Assembly: GCA_003142185.1 (NCBI GenBank)
Contig: PLOR01000080.1
Location: forward strand, 1-64,000
Direction: 5' to 3'
DNA: 64,000 nt
DNA from: Bryobacterales bacterium
GTDB lineage: Bacteria > Acidobacteriota > Terriglobia > Bryobacterales > Bryobacteraceae
Made by a program: the position numbers and the translations under genes. Positions 48,401 to 58,353 of the stretch are shown here, one piece after another (the first letter of the stretch is position 1; each line of letters opens with the position of its first letter). The notes under the pieces are model-generated. The model saw only the letters and a program-made list of their open reading frames with translations, was not told where the DNA came from and ran no database searches.

Positions 48401-50467
48401 ACCACCGCTCCGTGCAGCGGCTTCACCAAACGGCTGCTGACAACGCCGGACGGCGACATCGCGGAAGACGAGATGGTCAAGACGGCCGGCAGTTACACCG
48501 CCACCGCGCCGGTCAGCCCATCCGGGGACTGGATCATGCAGATGGTCGCCTTCCGCACTCCGACGGGTGGCACAGTTCTGCCGACAGTGACTAGCGTATC
48601 CCCGAATAGCGGGCCGACGGCGGGCGGGACAGCAGTCACGATCATCGGGACGAACTTTGCCGCGGGAGCGACAGTGACGTTTGGAGCGACGGCGGCAGCC
48701 AACGTAGTGGTGACGAGCGGTACAACCATCACGGCCACGACGCCAGCGGGAAGCGCCGGTGCGGTGTCAGTCACCGTCACGGCGAACGGGCAAAGCGGGA
48801 GCTTAGTCAGTGGGTTCAGCTACTCGCTTCCGCCGACGCTGACCAGTGTGTCTCCGAATAGTGGGTCAACGGCGGGCGGGACAGCAGTCACGATCACGGG
48901 TACGAACTTTGCCGCAGGAGCGACAGTGACATTTGCTGGAGCGGCGGCGGCAAACGTAGTGGCGGTAAGTGGGACCGAGATCACGGCCACTACGCCAGCC
49001 GGAAGCGCCGGAGCCGTAACCGTTACGGTGACGAACCCTGCGGCGCAGAGCGTGAGTTTGGCGGACGGCTTCACTTATGTGGTGGAAGCCACGGCGACGC
49101 CCACACTCGTCTCCCACGTCAGCGAGTCTAATTCGCGGTCCTCCGCCGTGACCAGCCCTTACCACCTCTACCTCCATCTGGCCGACCCAGCCACAGCCGG
49201 GAACGCCATCGTAGTTGCGTGCCAGTTCCAGGGTGAGCCGACGCTGACTATTACCGATAATAAGTCCGACAGCTACAAGAACGCAGAGGTCTACTACAAT
49301 TCGGCAAATAACCAGTCCATCGTGATCGCCGAAGCGTTCAATGTGACTGCCGGAGCTTATAACCTGACGGCAACCTGGAGCGCCGAAACCTCGCAATTCG
49401 CGTGCGTGAGTTCGCAGATTGCCAACGTCATCGCGGCCGATGGGGCGGGAGCCGGTAACGAAGGCTCCGGCACGTCCGCGACGGCCGGCAGTATGACACC
49501 GACGGCATCCGGCGACATGGTATACCAGGTGGTCGCCAGCCTGAGTGGAAGGTTCGCGCAGAAGAGTTTCACGGCTGGATCGCAATCGAATATTGCGTGG
49601 AATCTCGAAAGCGCGGACCTAGAAGACGGCATGGCCGTTCAGTCCGGCGTCTATTCCTCCACGTCGGCAATCGACCCGGCCATGACCCAGGGAACAAGCG
49701 CCACCTGGATTTCGGCCGCAGTTTTGCTCAAATCCGGGACCACAGGGGCAGTACCTACCGGCATGCGGGTCGCATATGAAATTCATGAGAACTTCCCGTA
49801 CACACCAGCCGCCGGCGGAACGGGAAATGCCTATACGAGCCCCGCGGCGTTGCAGATTCCGTGCATCGCGGGAGCTACCATTGCAGCTTTGATGGATGGC
49901 GGCGGAGCCACAAACCCCAGCCTGATATCTAGTATCACGGATAGCAACGGTAACACGTGGAGTCAGATCGCCCAATATGTCTACTCCAATGACGGCGTGT
50001 ATGCGCAGGCATATTACGCAAAGAACGTGGCATGCTCCAGCGGCTTTGAGACCTTGAAGGTCACGTTCGCCGATACCACCAACGATGACACGATAGTCTT
50101 TTATGTCATTCCTGGCGCCGGGACCAGCCCGCTGGACACGTACAGCGGCAGCGCACAGGACATCAGCAGCGCCGGCTCACCCGTGACGCTGAATTACACA
50201 CTAACTCCTGCGGCGGCGGGTGAAATTGTGATAGCCGAGGAGAACTGGTACTACAACACAGCTACCGGGACTCCGGAGACGAATTGGCTGTTCGATTCAT
50301 CATACTATTCCGGCATAGTGCTGGATGGTCCGCAACCTATCGATCAGAACGGCGGGTGGATGCATTACTACACGACCTCCACAAGCCCACTGAGTTTCAC
50401 TTACAACATGTTGTCCAGCAGCGACGCGAACGGACCGGCGGCTGGAATGGCAGTGGCCTTCAAATAG
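45467..50467 (+). CDS. giant secreted protein with Ig-like tandem repeats and IPT/TIG domains
   Basis: 1666 aa with a signal peptide (IAFFLFCFLLGSLAFSQ). Domains in order: a cohesin-like N-terminus (residues about 25-165; SLSLSSGSAVEGGSVSLNLS), six 95-aa Ig/Big-like units (residues about 169-737; VSSLSCSPTSLGQSSSSTCT), and an IPT/TIG domain (GVSPNSGSTAGGTTVTITGT). Then come a jelly-roll-like module (SIYYAKNIAAAVAGANTVTV), two more IPT/TIG domains, and two further modules of the jelly-roll kind (VYYNSANNQSIVIAEAFNV; AYYAKNVACSSGFETLKVTF). Each Ig-like unit has a Cys pair that could form a disulfide. There is no membrane anchor. It is probably a fibrous extracellular adhesin or matrix protein. 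Confidence 0.85.
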   Translation: MPNSYTKQRIAFFLFCFLLGSLAFSQTSSLSLSSGSAVEGGSVSLNLSLSASGGAPAGLQWTLSFVPTDATSVVVAAGAALSGASKTLTCNSVSGSVTCMAIGATDSTIGNGVVATVTVTLSPATSGATVPIAVSKATAAFANGSSLANGSTETMSAVSGAITVTNWAPALSSLSCSPTSLGSGAKSTCTVSLAQAAPSGGTAVSLASNNTMLPVPASVTVPAGSTSATSTATAGNCGTNQTATVTATLNSASKAVVISLMAPVQVSSLTCSPTSLGQSSSSTCTITLNQVAPTGGASIALSSNAAALTVPATATVAAGSATATFGATSGTISSNQTATVTAAYNSTSATAGISLVVPVKVSSLSCSPTSLGQSSSSTCTITLTQAAPTGGASVALSSNAAALTVPATATVAAGSATATFSATSGTISSNQTATVTATYNSTSATAGISLTVTVRMSSLSCNPTGLGQSSSSICTITLTQVAPTGGASVALSSNAAALTVPATVTVAAGSATATFSATSGTISSNQTATVTATYNSTSATASISLTAPVQVSSLSCSPASLGPNSSTTCTTTLNQAAPSGGASVTLSSNSTMLSVAASVTVPAGSTSANSTATAGNCNSNQTATLTATLSGVSKIASISLVAPVQVSSLSCSPTSLGQDSSSTCTITLNQAAPSGGASITLSSNAAALTVPATVTVAAGSATATFGATSGTISSNQTATVTATYNTSATASITLTAPATVTGVSPNSGSTAGGTTVTITGTSFAAGATVTFGGTAASGVVVVNSTTITAATPAGTAGAVTVTVMNPGAQSGSLAAGFTYVVPTSTTITYVQGNFATPQTASTTVSIAFTAAQVAGDLNVIAVGWNDSKAVVSAVTDSKGNKYALAVGPTVQSSYATQSIYYAKNIAAAVAGANTVTVTFASAATAPDIRILEYSGADPSNPVDVTVATTGSSATSSSGAVTTTNANDLLFGANLVQTSTTAPCSGFTKRLLTTPDGDIAEDEMVKTAGSYTATAPVSPSGDWIMQMVAFRTPTGGTVLPTVTSVSPNSGPTAGGTAVTIIGTNFAAGATVTFGATAAANVVVTSGTTITATTPAGSAGAVSVTVTANGQSGSLVSGFSYSLPPTLTSVSPNSGSTAGGTAVTITGTNFAAGATVTFAGAAAANVVAVSGTEITATTPAGSAGAVTVTVTNPAAQSVSLADGFTYVVEATATPTLVSHVSESNSRSSAVTSPYHLYLHLADPATAGNAIVVACQFQGEPTLTITDNKSDSYKNAEVYYNSANNQSIVIAEAFNVTAGAYNLTATWSAETSQFACVSSQIANVIAADGAGAGNEGSGTSATAGSMTPTASGDMVYQVVASLSGRFAQKSFTAGSQSNIAWNLESADLEDGMAVQSGVYSSTSAIDPAMTQGTSATWISAAVLLKSGTTGAVPTGMRVAYEIHENFPYTPAAGGTGNAYTSPAALQIPCIAGATIAALMDGGGATNPSLISSITDSNGNTWSQIAQYVYSNDGVYAQAYYAKNVACSSGFETLKVTFADTTNDDTIVFYVIPGAGTSPLDTYSGSAQDISSAGSPVTLNYTLTPAAAGEIVIAEENWYYNTATGTPETNWLFDSSYYSGIVLDGPQPIDQNGGWMHYYTTSTSPLSFTYNMLSSSDANGPAAGMAVAFK
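45971..47677. repeat. six 285-bp tandem units encoding Ig-like domains
   Basis: Unit starts are at 45971, 46256, 46541, 46826, 47111 and 47396, each exactly 285 bases apart; the last unit is three bases shorter. Units 2-4 and 6 are very similar (SSNAAALTVPATATVAAGSA), while 1 and 5 share a different middle (NSTMLSVAASVTVPAGSTSA type). This alternation suggests block duplication plus conversion. Confidence 0.88.
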
Positions 50468-50557
50468 GGGCGCGGCTGGGCCGGTTCGCAAGTTACGCAG
50501 CAACTGCGTGAGTGTGGCGATCGAAGAGAAGTGAAACACGCCAGGTCAGGCTGGCAC

Positions 50558-50589
50558 GTGCGGCGGAGGGTTTGGGCCCTCCGCCGCAC
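50558..50589. terminator. strong hairpin between convergent genes
   Basis: GTGCGGCGGAGGG (50558-50570) pairs perfectly with CCCTCCGCCGCAC (50577-50589) around TTTGGG. There is no T run, so it is not a textbook intrinsic terminator; it may act for both converging genes or as a mRNA 3' stabiliser. Confidence 0.5.
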
Positions 50590-50622
50590 GCGCCGCATTC
50601 AGACGGTGATCGTGGCTCGCGG

Positions 50623-51375
50623 CTACAATACGCCCGGCCTCCCGTAGTAGACCTCCGTCGAGTACTCTACCTTCACCCATCCGTCCCGCCGATGCCGGGC
50701 AAACAGGGCGTCCACCTCCTCCATCAGCGCGGCGAATTCACCGGTCCCAGGCAGCGGCGTGTAGGATGACGATGCCACTCGTCCACGCAACCCTTCGGCG
50801 TCGAGCGTCTGCCAGTTATCGAGCCGGGCCATGCGCCAGCCGCGTCCGCCAAATAAGCGCGAGATCCGCTTTTCGTCGATGCGGGACTGCTCCGGCGCGT
50901 GGCGCGCGATCAGGGCTTCATAGTCGCTCATGAAGCCCGGTTCTCGCTTGCGTTCGTTCCACACCAGCATCAGCCAGCCGCCGGGTTTCAGAATGCGCGC
51001 GAATTCGGCGCGGGCCGGGTCCGCATCGAACCAGTGGGCCGCCTGCCCCGCCGTGACGAAGTCAACGCTGGAAGTGGCGAGCGTGGTCGACTCCGCGCGT
51101 CCGTCGATCGCCTGAAACTGCGCCAACTCCGCCAGCGCCCTGCGACCGGCGTTGCGCATCTCGGGATTCGGCTCGACGCCAAAAACGTGGCAGCCTCGCT
51201 CCAGAAACAGACGCGCCAGGAGGCCGGTTCCGCAGCCGATATCGGCCACCGCCTGGCCTGCCCGCAGCCCGCATTCCCGCTCCGCCAGCGCCGCCACCGC
51301 CGCCGGATAAGAGGGCCGGCAGCGCTCGTACGCGTCCACCCGCACCGAAAACCTGCGTGTCGGATCCTGATTCAT
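50623..51375 (-). CDS. class I SAM-dependent methyltransferase
   Basis: 250 aa from ATG 51375; a GTG at 51405 would overlap the divergent ribokinase gene. Motif I is AVADIGCGTGLLARLFLERG, motif II VFGVEPNPEMRNAG, and VDFVTAGQAAHWFD with ILKPGGWLMLVWNE complete a Methyltransf_11-type core. The N-terminal FSVRVDAYERCRPSYPAAV is typical of small-molecule methyltransferases. Substrate not predictable. Confidence 0.85.
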   Translation of the reverse strand: MNQDPTRRFSVRVDAYERCRPSYPAAVAALAERECGLRAGQAVADIGCGTGLLARLFLERGCHVFGVEPNPEMRNAGRRALAELAQFQAIDGRAESTTLATSSVDFVTAGQAAHWFDADPARAEFARILKPGGWLMLVWNERKREPGFMSDYEALIARHAPEQSRIDEKRISRLFGGRGWRMARLDNWQTLDAEGLRGRVASSSYTPLPGTGEFAALMEEVDALFARHRRDGWVKVEYSTEVYYGRPGVL

Positions 51376-51397
51376 GTCTACAATATGATATCCGGAT

Positions 51398-52333
51398 ATG
51401 ACCACGCAGCCTCACATTGCGGTGGTCGGCAGCGCTAATGTCGACCTCACCACTTTCACCGACCGGTTTCCACGGCCGGGCGAAACCATCTTCGGCCAAG
51501 GCTTTCACTTGGGCTTCGGCGGCAAGGGCGCCAACCAGGCAGTAGCCGCGCGGCTGTGCGGAGCGCGCGTGTCGATGATCGCGCGCGTCGGCGACGACCT
51601 GTTTGGCCAAGCCACCATCGACAACTTCACCGCGCGCGGGGTCGATGCCGCGCGGGTCCTGATCACCGAAGGCGTGTCGAGCGGCGTCGCGCCCATCTTC
51701 GTCGATTCGGCCGGGCAGAATCGCATCCTGGTCGTCAAGGGCGCGAATGACTGCCTGCTGCCCGCCGATATCGACGCTGCCGCGCCGGTGCTACTCGATG
51801 CTGATGCCATCGTCCTGCAGTTGGAGATCCCGATCGAAACGGTCTATTACACACTGCGCTTTGCGCGCGCCAACGGCATCCGCGCCATACTGAACCCTGC
51901 GCCCGGCCAGCCGCTCGACCTTGCCGAACTGGCTCACGCCGATTACGTCATCCCCAATGAAACCGAGGCCGAGACGCTCACCGGCATGCAGGTGAACAAC
52001 CTTCACGATGCCCGCGACTGCGCCGTACACCTGTTGCGCAGTGGCGTGCGCCGCGTCATCATCACGCTCGGCGCCAATGGCGCCCTCTGCGCCGGCGAGA
52101 CCCGAGTGGATCATGTCCCTCCGTTCGCCGTCGAAGCCATCGACACCAGCGGCGCCGGCGACGCCTTCATCGGCAGCTTCGCCGCGTTCCTCGCCGCGGG
52201 CGAGAGGGAAACTGACGCGATCGCGCGTGCCAACGTCTATGCCGCGCTTTCCACGCTTGGCGTGGGCACGCAAGCGTCCTTCGTCACCCGCGACCGGCTG
52301 GAAGCCTCATGGAGCCAGCGGCCGCAATCATAG
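51398..52333 (+). CDS. rbsK: ribokinase (PfkB family)
   Basis: 311 aa. AVVGSANVDLTTFTDRFPRP and FGGKGANQAVAARLCGA form the N-terminal substrate region; IDTSGAGDAFIGSFAAFLA carries the catalytic Asp and anion hole. Other ribokinase signs include NPAPGQPLDL and NETEAETLTG. It would phosphorylate ribose to ribose 5-phosphate. No ribose transporter is adjacent. It is divergent from the methyltransferase across 22 bases. Confidence 0.88.
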   Translation: MTTQPHIAVVGSANVDLTTFTDRFPRPGETIFGQGFHLGFGGKGANQAVAARLCGARVSMIARVGDDLFGQATIDNFTARGVDAARVLITEGVSSGVAPIFVDSAGQNRILVVKGANDCLLPADIDAAAPVLLDADAIVLQLEIPIETVYYTLRFARANGIRAILNPAPGQPLDLAELAHADYVIPNETEAETLTGMQVNNLHDARDCAVHLLRSGVRRVIITLGANGALCAGETRVDHVPPFAVEAIDTSGAGDAFIGSFAAFLAAGERETDAIARANVYAALSTLGVGTQASFVTRDRLEASWSQRPQS

Positions 52334-52353
52334 CTCCGGCGCGGGAAGCGAGT

Positions 52354-52447
52354 TGGCGGAAGGCAGTGCGGATCGAACACACCAGCGGCCTAACGGCCGC
52401 CGAACGGTTTTGAAGACCGTCCCAGACACCAGTCCAGATTGCCTTCC
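52354..52447 (-). tRNA. selC: tRNA-Sec (anticodon UCA)
   Basis: Read on the minus strand: an 8-bp acceptor stem GGAAGGCA/TGCCTTCC, discriminator G and encoded CCA; an anticodon stem ACGGT/ACCGT with the loop CTTCAAA, giving anticodon TCA; a long variable arm with the GGCGGCC-GTTA-GGCCGCT stem; and a T arm GTGTG-TTCGATC-CGCAC. The 8-bp acceptor stem, the 94-base length, the large variable arm and TCA are specific for selenocysteine tRNA. The organism should therefore make selenoproteins, although selA, selB and selD are outside this window. Confidence 0.93.
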
Positions 52448-52494
52448 GCCAACAGTCTAGCAGCCTCTGCGGCAACCTGGCCGGGCACGCCCGA

Positions 52495-52618
52495 GGTAGG
52501 ACAGACGATCGGTTTGTGTCGTCTGTCAGGGCGTCGTCTAAAGCGAAGCAAGACAGGCCACGAAAGGCGATGGCCTGTCCTACCGGCCCCGGGCAAGCTA
52601 AAGCATGCCCCACCAAGC
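52495..52618. repeat. composite hairpin repeat upstream of asnS
   Basis: Includes GTAGGACAGACGATCGGTTT with GTCGTCTGTC as the complementary arm, GACAGGCCACGAAAGGCGAT with GGCCTGTCCTACC, and GGCAAGCTAAAGCATGCCCC. Units match those at 36589-36614, 38630-38745 and 59350-59440. Confidence 0.7.
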
Positions 52619-52647
52619 TAACATTGTTTTTTGAAAGGTTGGCCCAC

Positions 52648-54048
<1,401 letters not shown>

Positions 54049-54120
54049 GACCCGGCTCGCCTCCACGCCTGGTTCGACGATGATATGCTTTTATCAATCG
54101 TCCAAAAGGAGGGCTTACCA

Positions 54121-54633
54121 ATGAGTTCGAATACCGGCACGCCGGCCTTGCCGGGCACGGCGCTGGCGCCCGGCACCGCAGCTCCGGATTTTCGGTTGCC
54201 AAGCACGCCCGATCAACTTGTCTCCCTGCACGAATTTCGCGGCCAACCAGTGGTCCTCGTGTTTTACCCGGCTGATTGGAGCCCTGTGTGCGGCGATCAG
54301 ACCGCGCTGTACAACGAGCTCATGCCGGAGTTTCACCGTTTCGATGCGGAGTTGCTCGGCATTTCAGTCGACGGCCCCTGGTGCCATCTGGCGTTTGCGC
54401 ATGACCGTAAGTTGCGGTTCCCGCTGTTGGCGGATTTTGAACCCAAGGGGGCAGTGGCTCGCCAGTATGGCGTTTATAGGTCCCAGGACGGCTTTTGCGA
54501 ACGCGCTCTTTTCGTCATCGATGCGGAAGGAACCATTCGTTGGAGCTACGTGTCGCCGGTTGGCGTTAACCCGGGGGCCGATGGGATTCTCGCTGCCCTC
54601 GAGGGCCTTGCCCCGAAGGAGAAAAAGATATGA
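54121..54633 (+). CDS. AhpC/TSA-type peroxiredoxin
   Basis: 170 aa from ATG 54121, with AAAAGGAGGG upstream. The active site is VLVFYPADWSPVCGDQTALY, that is P-x3-S-x2-C with the peroxidatic Cys; ISVDGPWCHLAF has a second Cys that may resolve it. It would reduce peroxides using thiol donors. The stop overlaps the start of a DsbA-like gene (ATGA), so the two probably work as a thiol-redox pair. Confidence 0.88.
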   Translation: MSSNTGTPALPGTALAPGTAAPDFRLPSTPDQLVSLHEFRGQPVVLVFYPADWSPVCGDQTALYNELMPEFHRFDAELLGISVDGPWCHLAFAHDRKLRFPLLADFEPKGAVARQYGVYRSQDGFCERALFVIDAEGTIRWSYVSPVGVNPGADGILAALEGLAPKEKKI

Positions 54634-55205
54634 CGACACGTTCCTCGACCGAGCTCACGCTGCCTGTTACCGATCGTGACCACATCCAAGGCTCGACGGA
54701 GGCCCTCGTCACTTTGGTGGAATATGGCGACTACGAATGCCCTCACTGCGGCCGGGCGCACCCCATCGTGGAAGAGATCCGCCAGCAATTTGGGGATCGA
54801 TTGCGGTTTGTTTTTCGCAATTTCCCGTTGACGCAAGTCCATGCGCACGCCGAGGCTGCGGCTGAAGCCGCGGAGGCGGCAGGCGCTCAGGGCCGCTTCT
54901 GGGAGATGCATCACGCCCTATTTACACACCAGAATGCACTCGACACCTCGCACCTCGTGCAGTATGCGGGCCGGCTCAGGATCAACGCGGCACAGTTTGG
55001 TGAGGCGCTCTCAGCGCACACGTTTCGAGATCGCGTGCGCGAGGATTTCATGAGCGGAGTCCGCAGCGGGGTGAACGGCACGCCCACGTTCTTCATCAAC
55101 GGCATGCGCCATGATGCGCCGTTTGACTTACCCTTTCTCTCCGAGGCTATTGAGGGGGTTATGGGGTCCGGTGGGGATCAGGGTCGTGCGGCCGGGCAAT
55201 CCTAG
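54630..55205 (+). CDS. DsbA-like thioredoxin-fold protein
   Basis: 191 aa without a signal peptide. VTLVEYGDYECPHCGRAHPI gives a CPHC active site; the cis-Pro loop is SGVNGTPTFFING; the helical insertion HAHAEAAAEAAEAAGAQGRF and WEMHHALF is typical of cytoplasmic DsbA/FrnE-like proteins. It is translationally coupled to the peroxiredoxin and may reduce or recycle it. Membership is clear; the partner is inferred. Confidence 0.88.
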   Translation: MTTRSSTELTLPVTDRDHIQGSTEALVTLVEYGDYECPHCGRAHPIVEEIRQQFGDRLRFVFRNFPLTQVHAHAEAAAEAAEAAGAQGRFWEMHHALFTHQNALDTSHLVQYAGRLRINAAQFGEALSAHTFRDRVREDFMSGVRSGVNGTPTFFINGMRHDAPFDLPFLSEAIEGVMGSGGDQGRAAGQS

Positions 55206-55243
55206 AGGCGGTAGCAGTCTTCCCGTCACATCAGGGAGCGCTC

Positions 55244-57142
55244 TTACTGCACCAGCCGGTAAAGATCCACTCCGCCGTTGTAATTCGGTACGTAGATTTG
55301 ACCTCCATCGATCACCGGAGGATTAAATTTGTTGAACAGGAACTGAACACCCCAGCGTTGCGAGTCCCATAGGACCTTTAGCGATCCATCCGCAGCGCGG
55401 TGTACAGGATCGTACACTAACAATCGGCCGTTCACCACGTTAGCATTTGCATCGCCGTAAGGGATCGTACAGACTAGGATCGCTGAGTTTGGATCCGCTC
55501 CGTTGCTCGATCCGGAACAGAATCCACCCGGCATTCCTCCTGGAGGTTCTCCTCGCACATCCGCGCTCGCGTACTCGTGGCCTTGCGCGACATAAGTCAG
55601 ATTTCCCGTTGAACTGACGGCCCATTTATGGAGTTGCGAATTCTCACCCCAAGCGAAGATCGTCCACGATCGCAGCACCGGATCGAAGAACTGCACGGGT
55701 GTCATGTGGAGATGCGCGGTGTCGCCCCATGGAAAGAAGTTCAGTGTTCGAGGATCGGCCGGGCACGGATCGACCGGACCTGGGCTCATCGTAAGCCAGA
55801 CAGGAGGCGCTGCCAGCTTCTTACAGTTATTCTTAGGGTTGGCGAGGTCTGCCAGAGTAGTCCCGCCAAGGCTCGCCGTCTTGATCGGATACGCAATTCC
55901 ATCTTTTCCGGTTGCAATGCAAATGCCGAGGGAGAAAATGCAGGCCGGACCAGCCGATCCCCAATCCTCATCGGACCAGTTTCCCGATGCCATCTGCGGG
56001 AAAACGAGGAGCGTTGGGACGCCTTGGTCGTTCACCGTCGCCTTGAGCGTCGCATTCTTTAACGACATGCTCATGCCGCCCCCTACGGGCCGCTTGATCG
56101 CCTCTGAGGGGGCGCTGATGCCGGACATCTTCATGGCCGGCGCAGGCTGCTGTCCGGTTCTGACGAGGTCAGTCCACGGTGTCCAGTGATCCACTACCTG
56201 TAGGGTGGCTGGATTCCCGCCCGAAGAAGGCGAATACTTCAATTTCAGGAACGACTCACCCCACTGACTGACACCATCGAAGTCGCCATTTCCGGTGAGG
56301 ACGTAGAGGGAGCCGCTCGGATCCGCCACTGCACCTTGTCCGGCCATCCATACGCCAGCACCCTCCCCTGCCGTGGTGGCCAGCATCGCACTCACCTGGT
56401 TGCCGGTCACATCGAACGCAAAGCAAAAGCCGCTAGCGCCCGTGCCAGTTTCGAAGATGGTCCCCGAACATCCAAATACCGTTTTCACACCGTTGATGTT
56501 CGTCTCGACGAGAGACGACCGCTGTTTGCGCATCTCCGAATTGAAGTCTTGTGTTCCACTCTTGCCTTGGATCAAGACGCGCGGAACCACCTGGCTTCCG
56601 TCCGCCACGCTCAGCACGAACATGAAGTATTGGGCCGTTTGCGGGTTGCCGGTTCCGTCTGTCGAAACCCAGCAGACCTGATACAGGCGCCCGGTGTCCG
56701 GGTCGATCACGCCCGTTGAGATACAGCCCCAATGCTGATTGATGTTCTTCGAGTCAATTTGCTGAGAACTGGTTACCGGCACACCCAATGTGACTTGCCA
56801 GATGGCAGACCCATCATGTGCGTCGACTCCGCGCACAATATTCGCCATCGACGGAAGCACCATAACATCGCGGGTTCCGAGAGCAGTTTGCACATTCGGC
56901 AAAATGAGTGGCTGCGCTTCCATGCCCCGCGCGTCCCCGATAACCGGAATGATGGTCGCTCGGATAATTCCCTTAGACTCAACGGAAGCCTGTGTCAGTT
57001 GAGTCTCGTGCTGATTCCAACCGCTTCTTGAGTTATCCGCGGCGCGGGTGAGCCACGGAACCATGGTCGATTGGGCTGCACAATTCCCAATCGCCACAAG
57101 AAAAGCTGAGCAGAAGAGAAGGCAATGTCGAAAGCGGCTCAT
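55244..57142 (-). CDS. secreted PQQ-like beta-propeller protein
   Basis: 632 aa with a signal peptide (CLLFCSAFLVAIGNCAAQS). Propeller-type repeats occur along the protein: RGVDAHDGSAIWQVTLGVPV, AGQGAVADPSGSLYVLTGNG, and HKWAVSSTGNLTYVAQ. Its end, NPPVIDGGQIYVPNYNGGVD, is a usual last blade. It lacks the paired motifs of true PQQ dehydrogenases, and it has many Cys, so a structural or binding role outside the cytoplasm is more likely than oxidation. It is transcribed alone. Confidence 0.75.
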   Translation of the reverse strand: MSRFRHCLLFCSAFLVAIGNCAAQSTMVPWLTRAADNSRSGWNQHETQLTQASVESKGIIRATIIPVIGDARGMEAQPLILPNVQTALGTRDVMVLPSMANIVRGVDAHDGSAIWQVTLGVPVTSSQQIDSKNINQHWGCISTGVIDPDTGRLYQVCWVSTDGTGNPQTAQYFMFVLSVADGSQVVPRVLIQGKSGTQDFNSEMRKQRSSLVETNINGVKTVFGCSGTIFETGTGASGFCFAFDVTGNQVSAMLATTAGEGAGVWMAGQGAVADPSGSLYVLTGNGDFDGVSQWGESFLKLKYSPSSGGNPATLQVVDHWTPWTDLVRTGQQPAPAMKMSGISAPSEAIKRPVGGGMSMSLKNATLKATVNDQGVPTLLVFPQMASGNWSDEDWGSAGPACIFSLGICIATGKDGIAYPIKTASLGGTTLADLANPKNNCKKLAAPPVWLTMSPGPVDPCPADPRTLNFFPWGDTAHLHMTPVQFFDPVLRSWTIFAWGENSQLHKWAVSSTGNLTYVAQGHEYASADVRGEPPGGMPGGFCSGSSNGADPNSAILVCTIPYGDANANVVNGRLLVYDPVHRAADGSLKVLWDSQRWGVQFLFNKFNPPVIDGGQIYVPNYNGGVDLYRLVQ

Positions 57143-57300
57143 GGGTTCTCCTCCAGGGTTGAACTACGACGAGGCAAATGATGAATCGACTGACTTAGCC
57201 GCAGCTTACTCGAAACGGCTATGTACGGCCCGTTGCATCCTTTTCGGTCAAGTGTAACAGAAGGCGCAACGTTGTTCAATAGGTTCGCGCTGGATAGCTG

Positions 57301-58353
57301 TTACAAGTGCAGCGTTTGCCGGGCATAGCGAATACTCAACAGGTTATTCTCAGCTTCGAGCCTTGTCTGCCGCTCTTCGCTCAGGCCCGCAGTACGCGGC
57401 AGCGGCTTTTTCGGCGGATTCCGGTGCACGATTTCGAGCACCCGCGCCAGATCGCGGCCGGGCAGCGGGCTGTAAGAATCGTCGAATGTCGCCCAGTATT
57501 TCTGGGTGAACACCGGAATCTTCAGTGGATCGCGCGTGATGGTTTCGACATCGAACGGGATCCGCGGATCGCGTTGGCGCAGCGCCGCCACCCATCGCGC
57601 GAGGTCTAAGATGCCGTCGCCCAACGGAACTTCCGAAAGCAGGAAGCCATCTTCGTAAGGCTCGACGGCCATGTCTTTAATATGGCAGGCGATGGCGTAC
57701 GGCGAGAGGATGCGGAACGTCTCTTCAGGGTCCTCGCACAGGGAAAGGTTGTTGCCGAAGTCGAAGTGCACGCCCACCCACTCGCTGGAGAGGCGTTGCA
57801 GCCACGCCGCCTGTTCCGCCGCTCGCCAGCCCTTGTGATTCTCGATGCCCAGCTTGAGGCGATATTTGCGCAGGACGGGCTCGGCGAGCGCCACCGATTT
57901 CTGGCAGCGCGCGAAATCGCGGCGGAAAGCGTCAAGGGCATCGAACTGCTCGTAGCGCCGCTGGGTCATGGCTGCGTGCAGGCTGAAGGCGCCGGCTTCC
58001 TGGCACGCCTTGACGGCGCCATCGAAGCGCGCCACGTCGCTCTCATCACGCGGCAGCGGCGTATCCACGATGACGCGCATGCGGTACCGTTCGGCACGCT
58101 CGCGAAACGCCCGGACTGCTTCCGCATCGGCGGATTCCAGGCGCGTCTCGCATCCATCGAGCTCGAGCCGGTGGCAAAGATCGAGGAAATCCGCGTGTGG
58201 ATCGGCGGCGCGAGACGCCCGGATTTCGAGGCCGAAAGCGGCGGGCGCGCCTCCCAGGCCCACGAAGCCGCCCTCCGCGGCTTCCGCCGTTTTCCGTGAT
58301 AGCAGGAACGGCGCACAGCCGGCGGCCGCGACCATCAGCTCTCTTCGCGTCAT
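57301..58353 (-). CDS. Tat-exported sugar phosphate isomerase/epimerase-like protein
   Basis: 350 aa. The N-terminus MTRRELMVAAAGCAPFLLSR is a twin-Arg signal. The TIM-barrel (AP-endonuclease 2/xylose isomerase-like) core shows LKLGIENHKGWRAAEQAAWL, WVGVHFDFGNNLSLCEDPEE, PYAIACHIKDMAVEPYEDGF, and IPFDVETITRDPLK, with metal-ligand His, Glu and Asp. Such exported proteins are abundant in Acidobacteria and Planctomycetes and may act on sugars in the periplasm. Substrate unknown. Confidence 0.82.
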   Translation of the reverse strand: MTRRELMVAAAGCAPFLLSRKTAEAAEGGFVGLGGAPAAFGLEIRASRAADPHADFLDLCHRLELDGCETRLESADAEAVRAFRERAERYRMRVIVDTPLPRDESDVARFDGAVKACQEAGAFSLHAAMTQRRYEQFDALDAFRRDFARCQKSVALAEPVLRKYRLKLGIENHKGWRAAEQAAWLQRLSSEWVGVHFDFGNNLSLCEDPEETFRILSPYAIACHIKDMAVEPYEDGFLLSEVPLGDGILDLARWVAALRQRDPRIPFDVETITRDPLKIPVFTQKYWATFDDSYSPLPGRDLARVLEIVHRNPPKKPLPRTAGLSEERQTRLEAENNLLSIRYARQTLHL

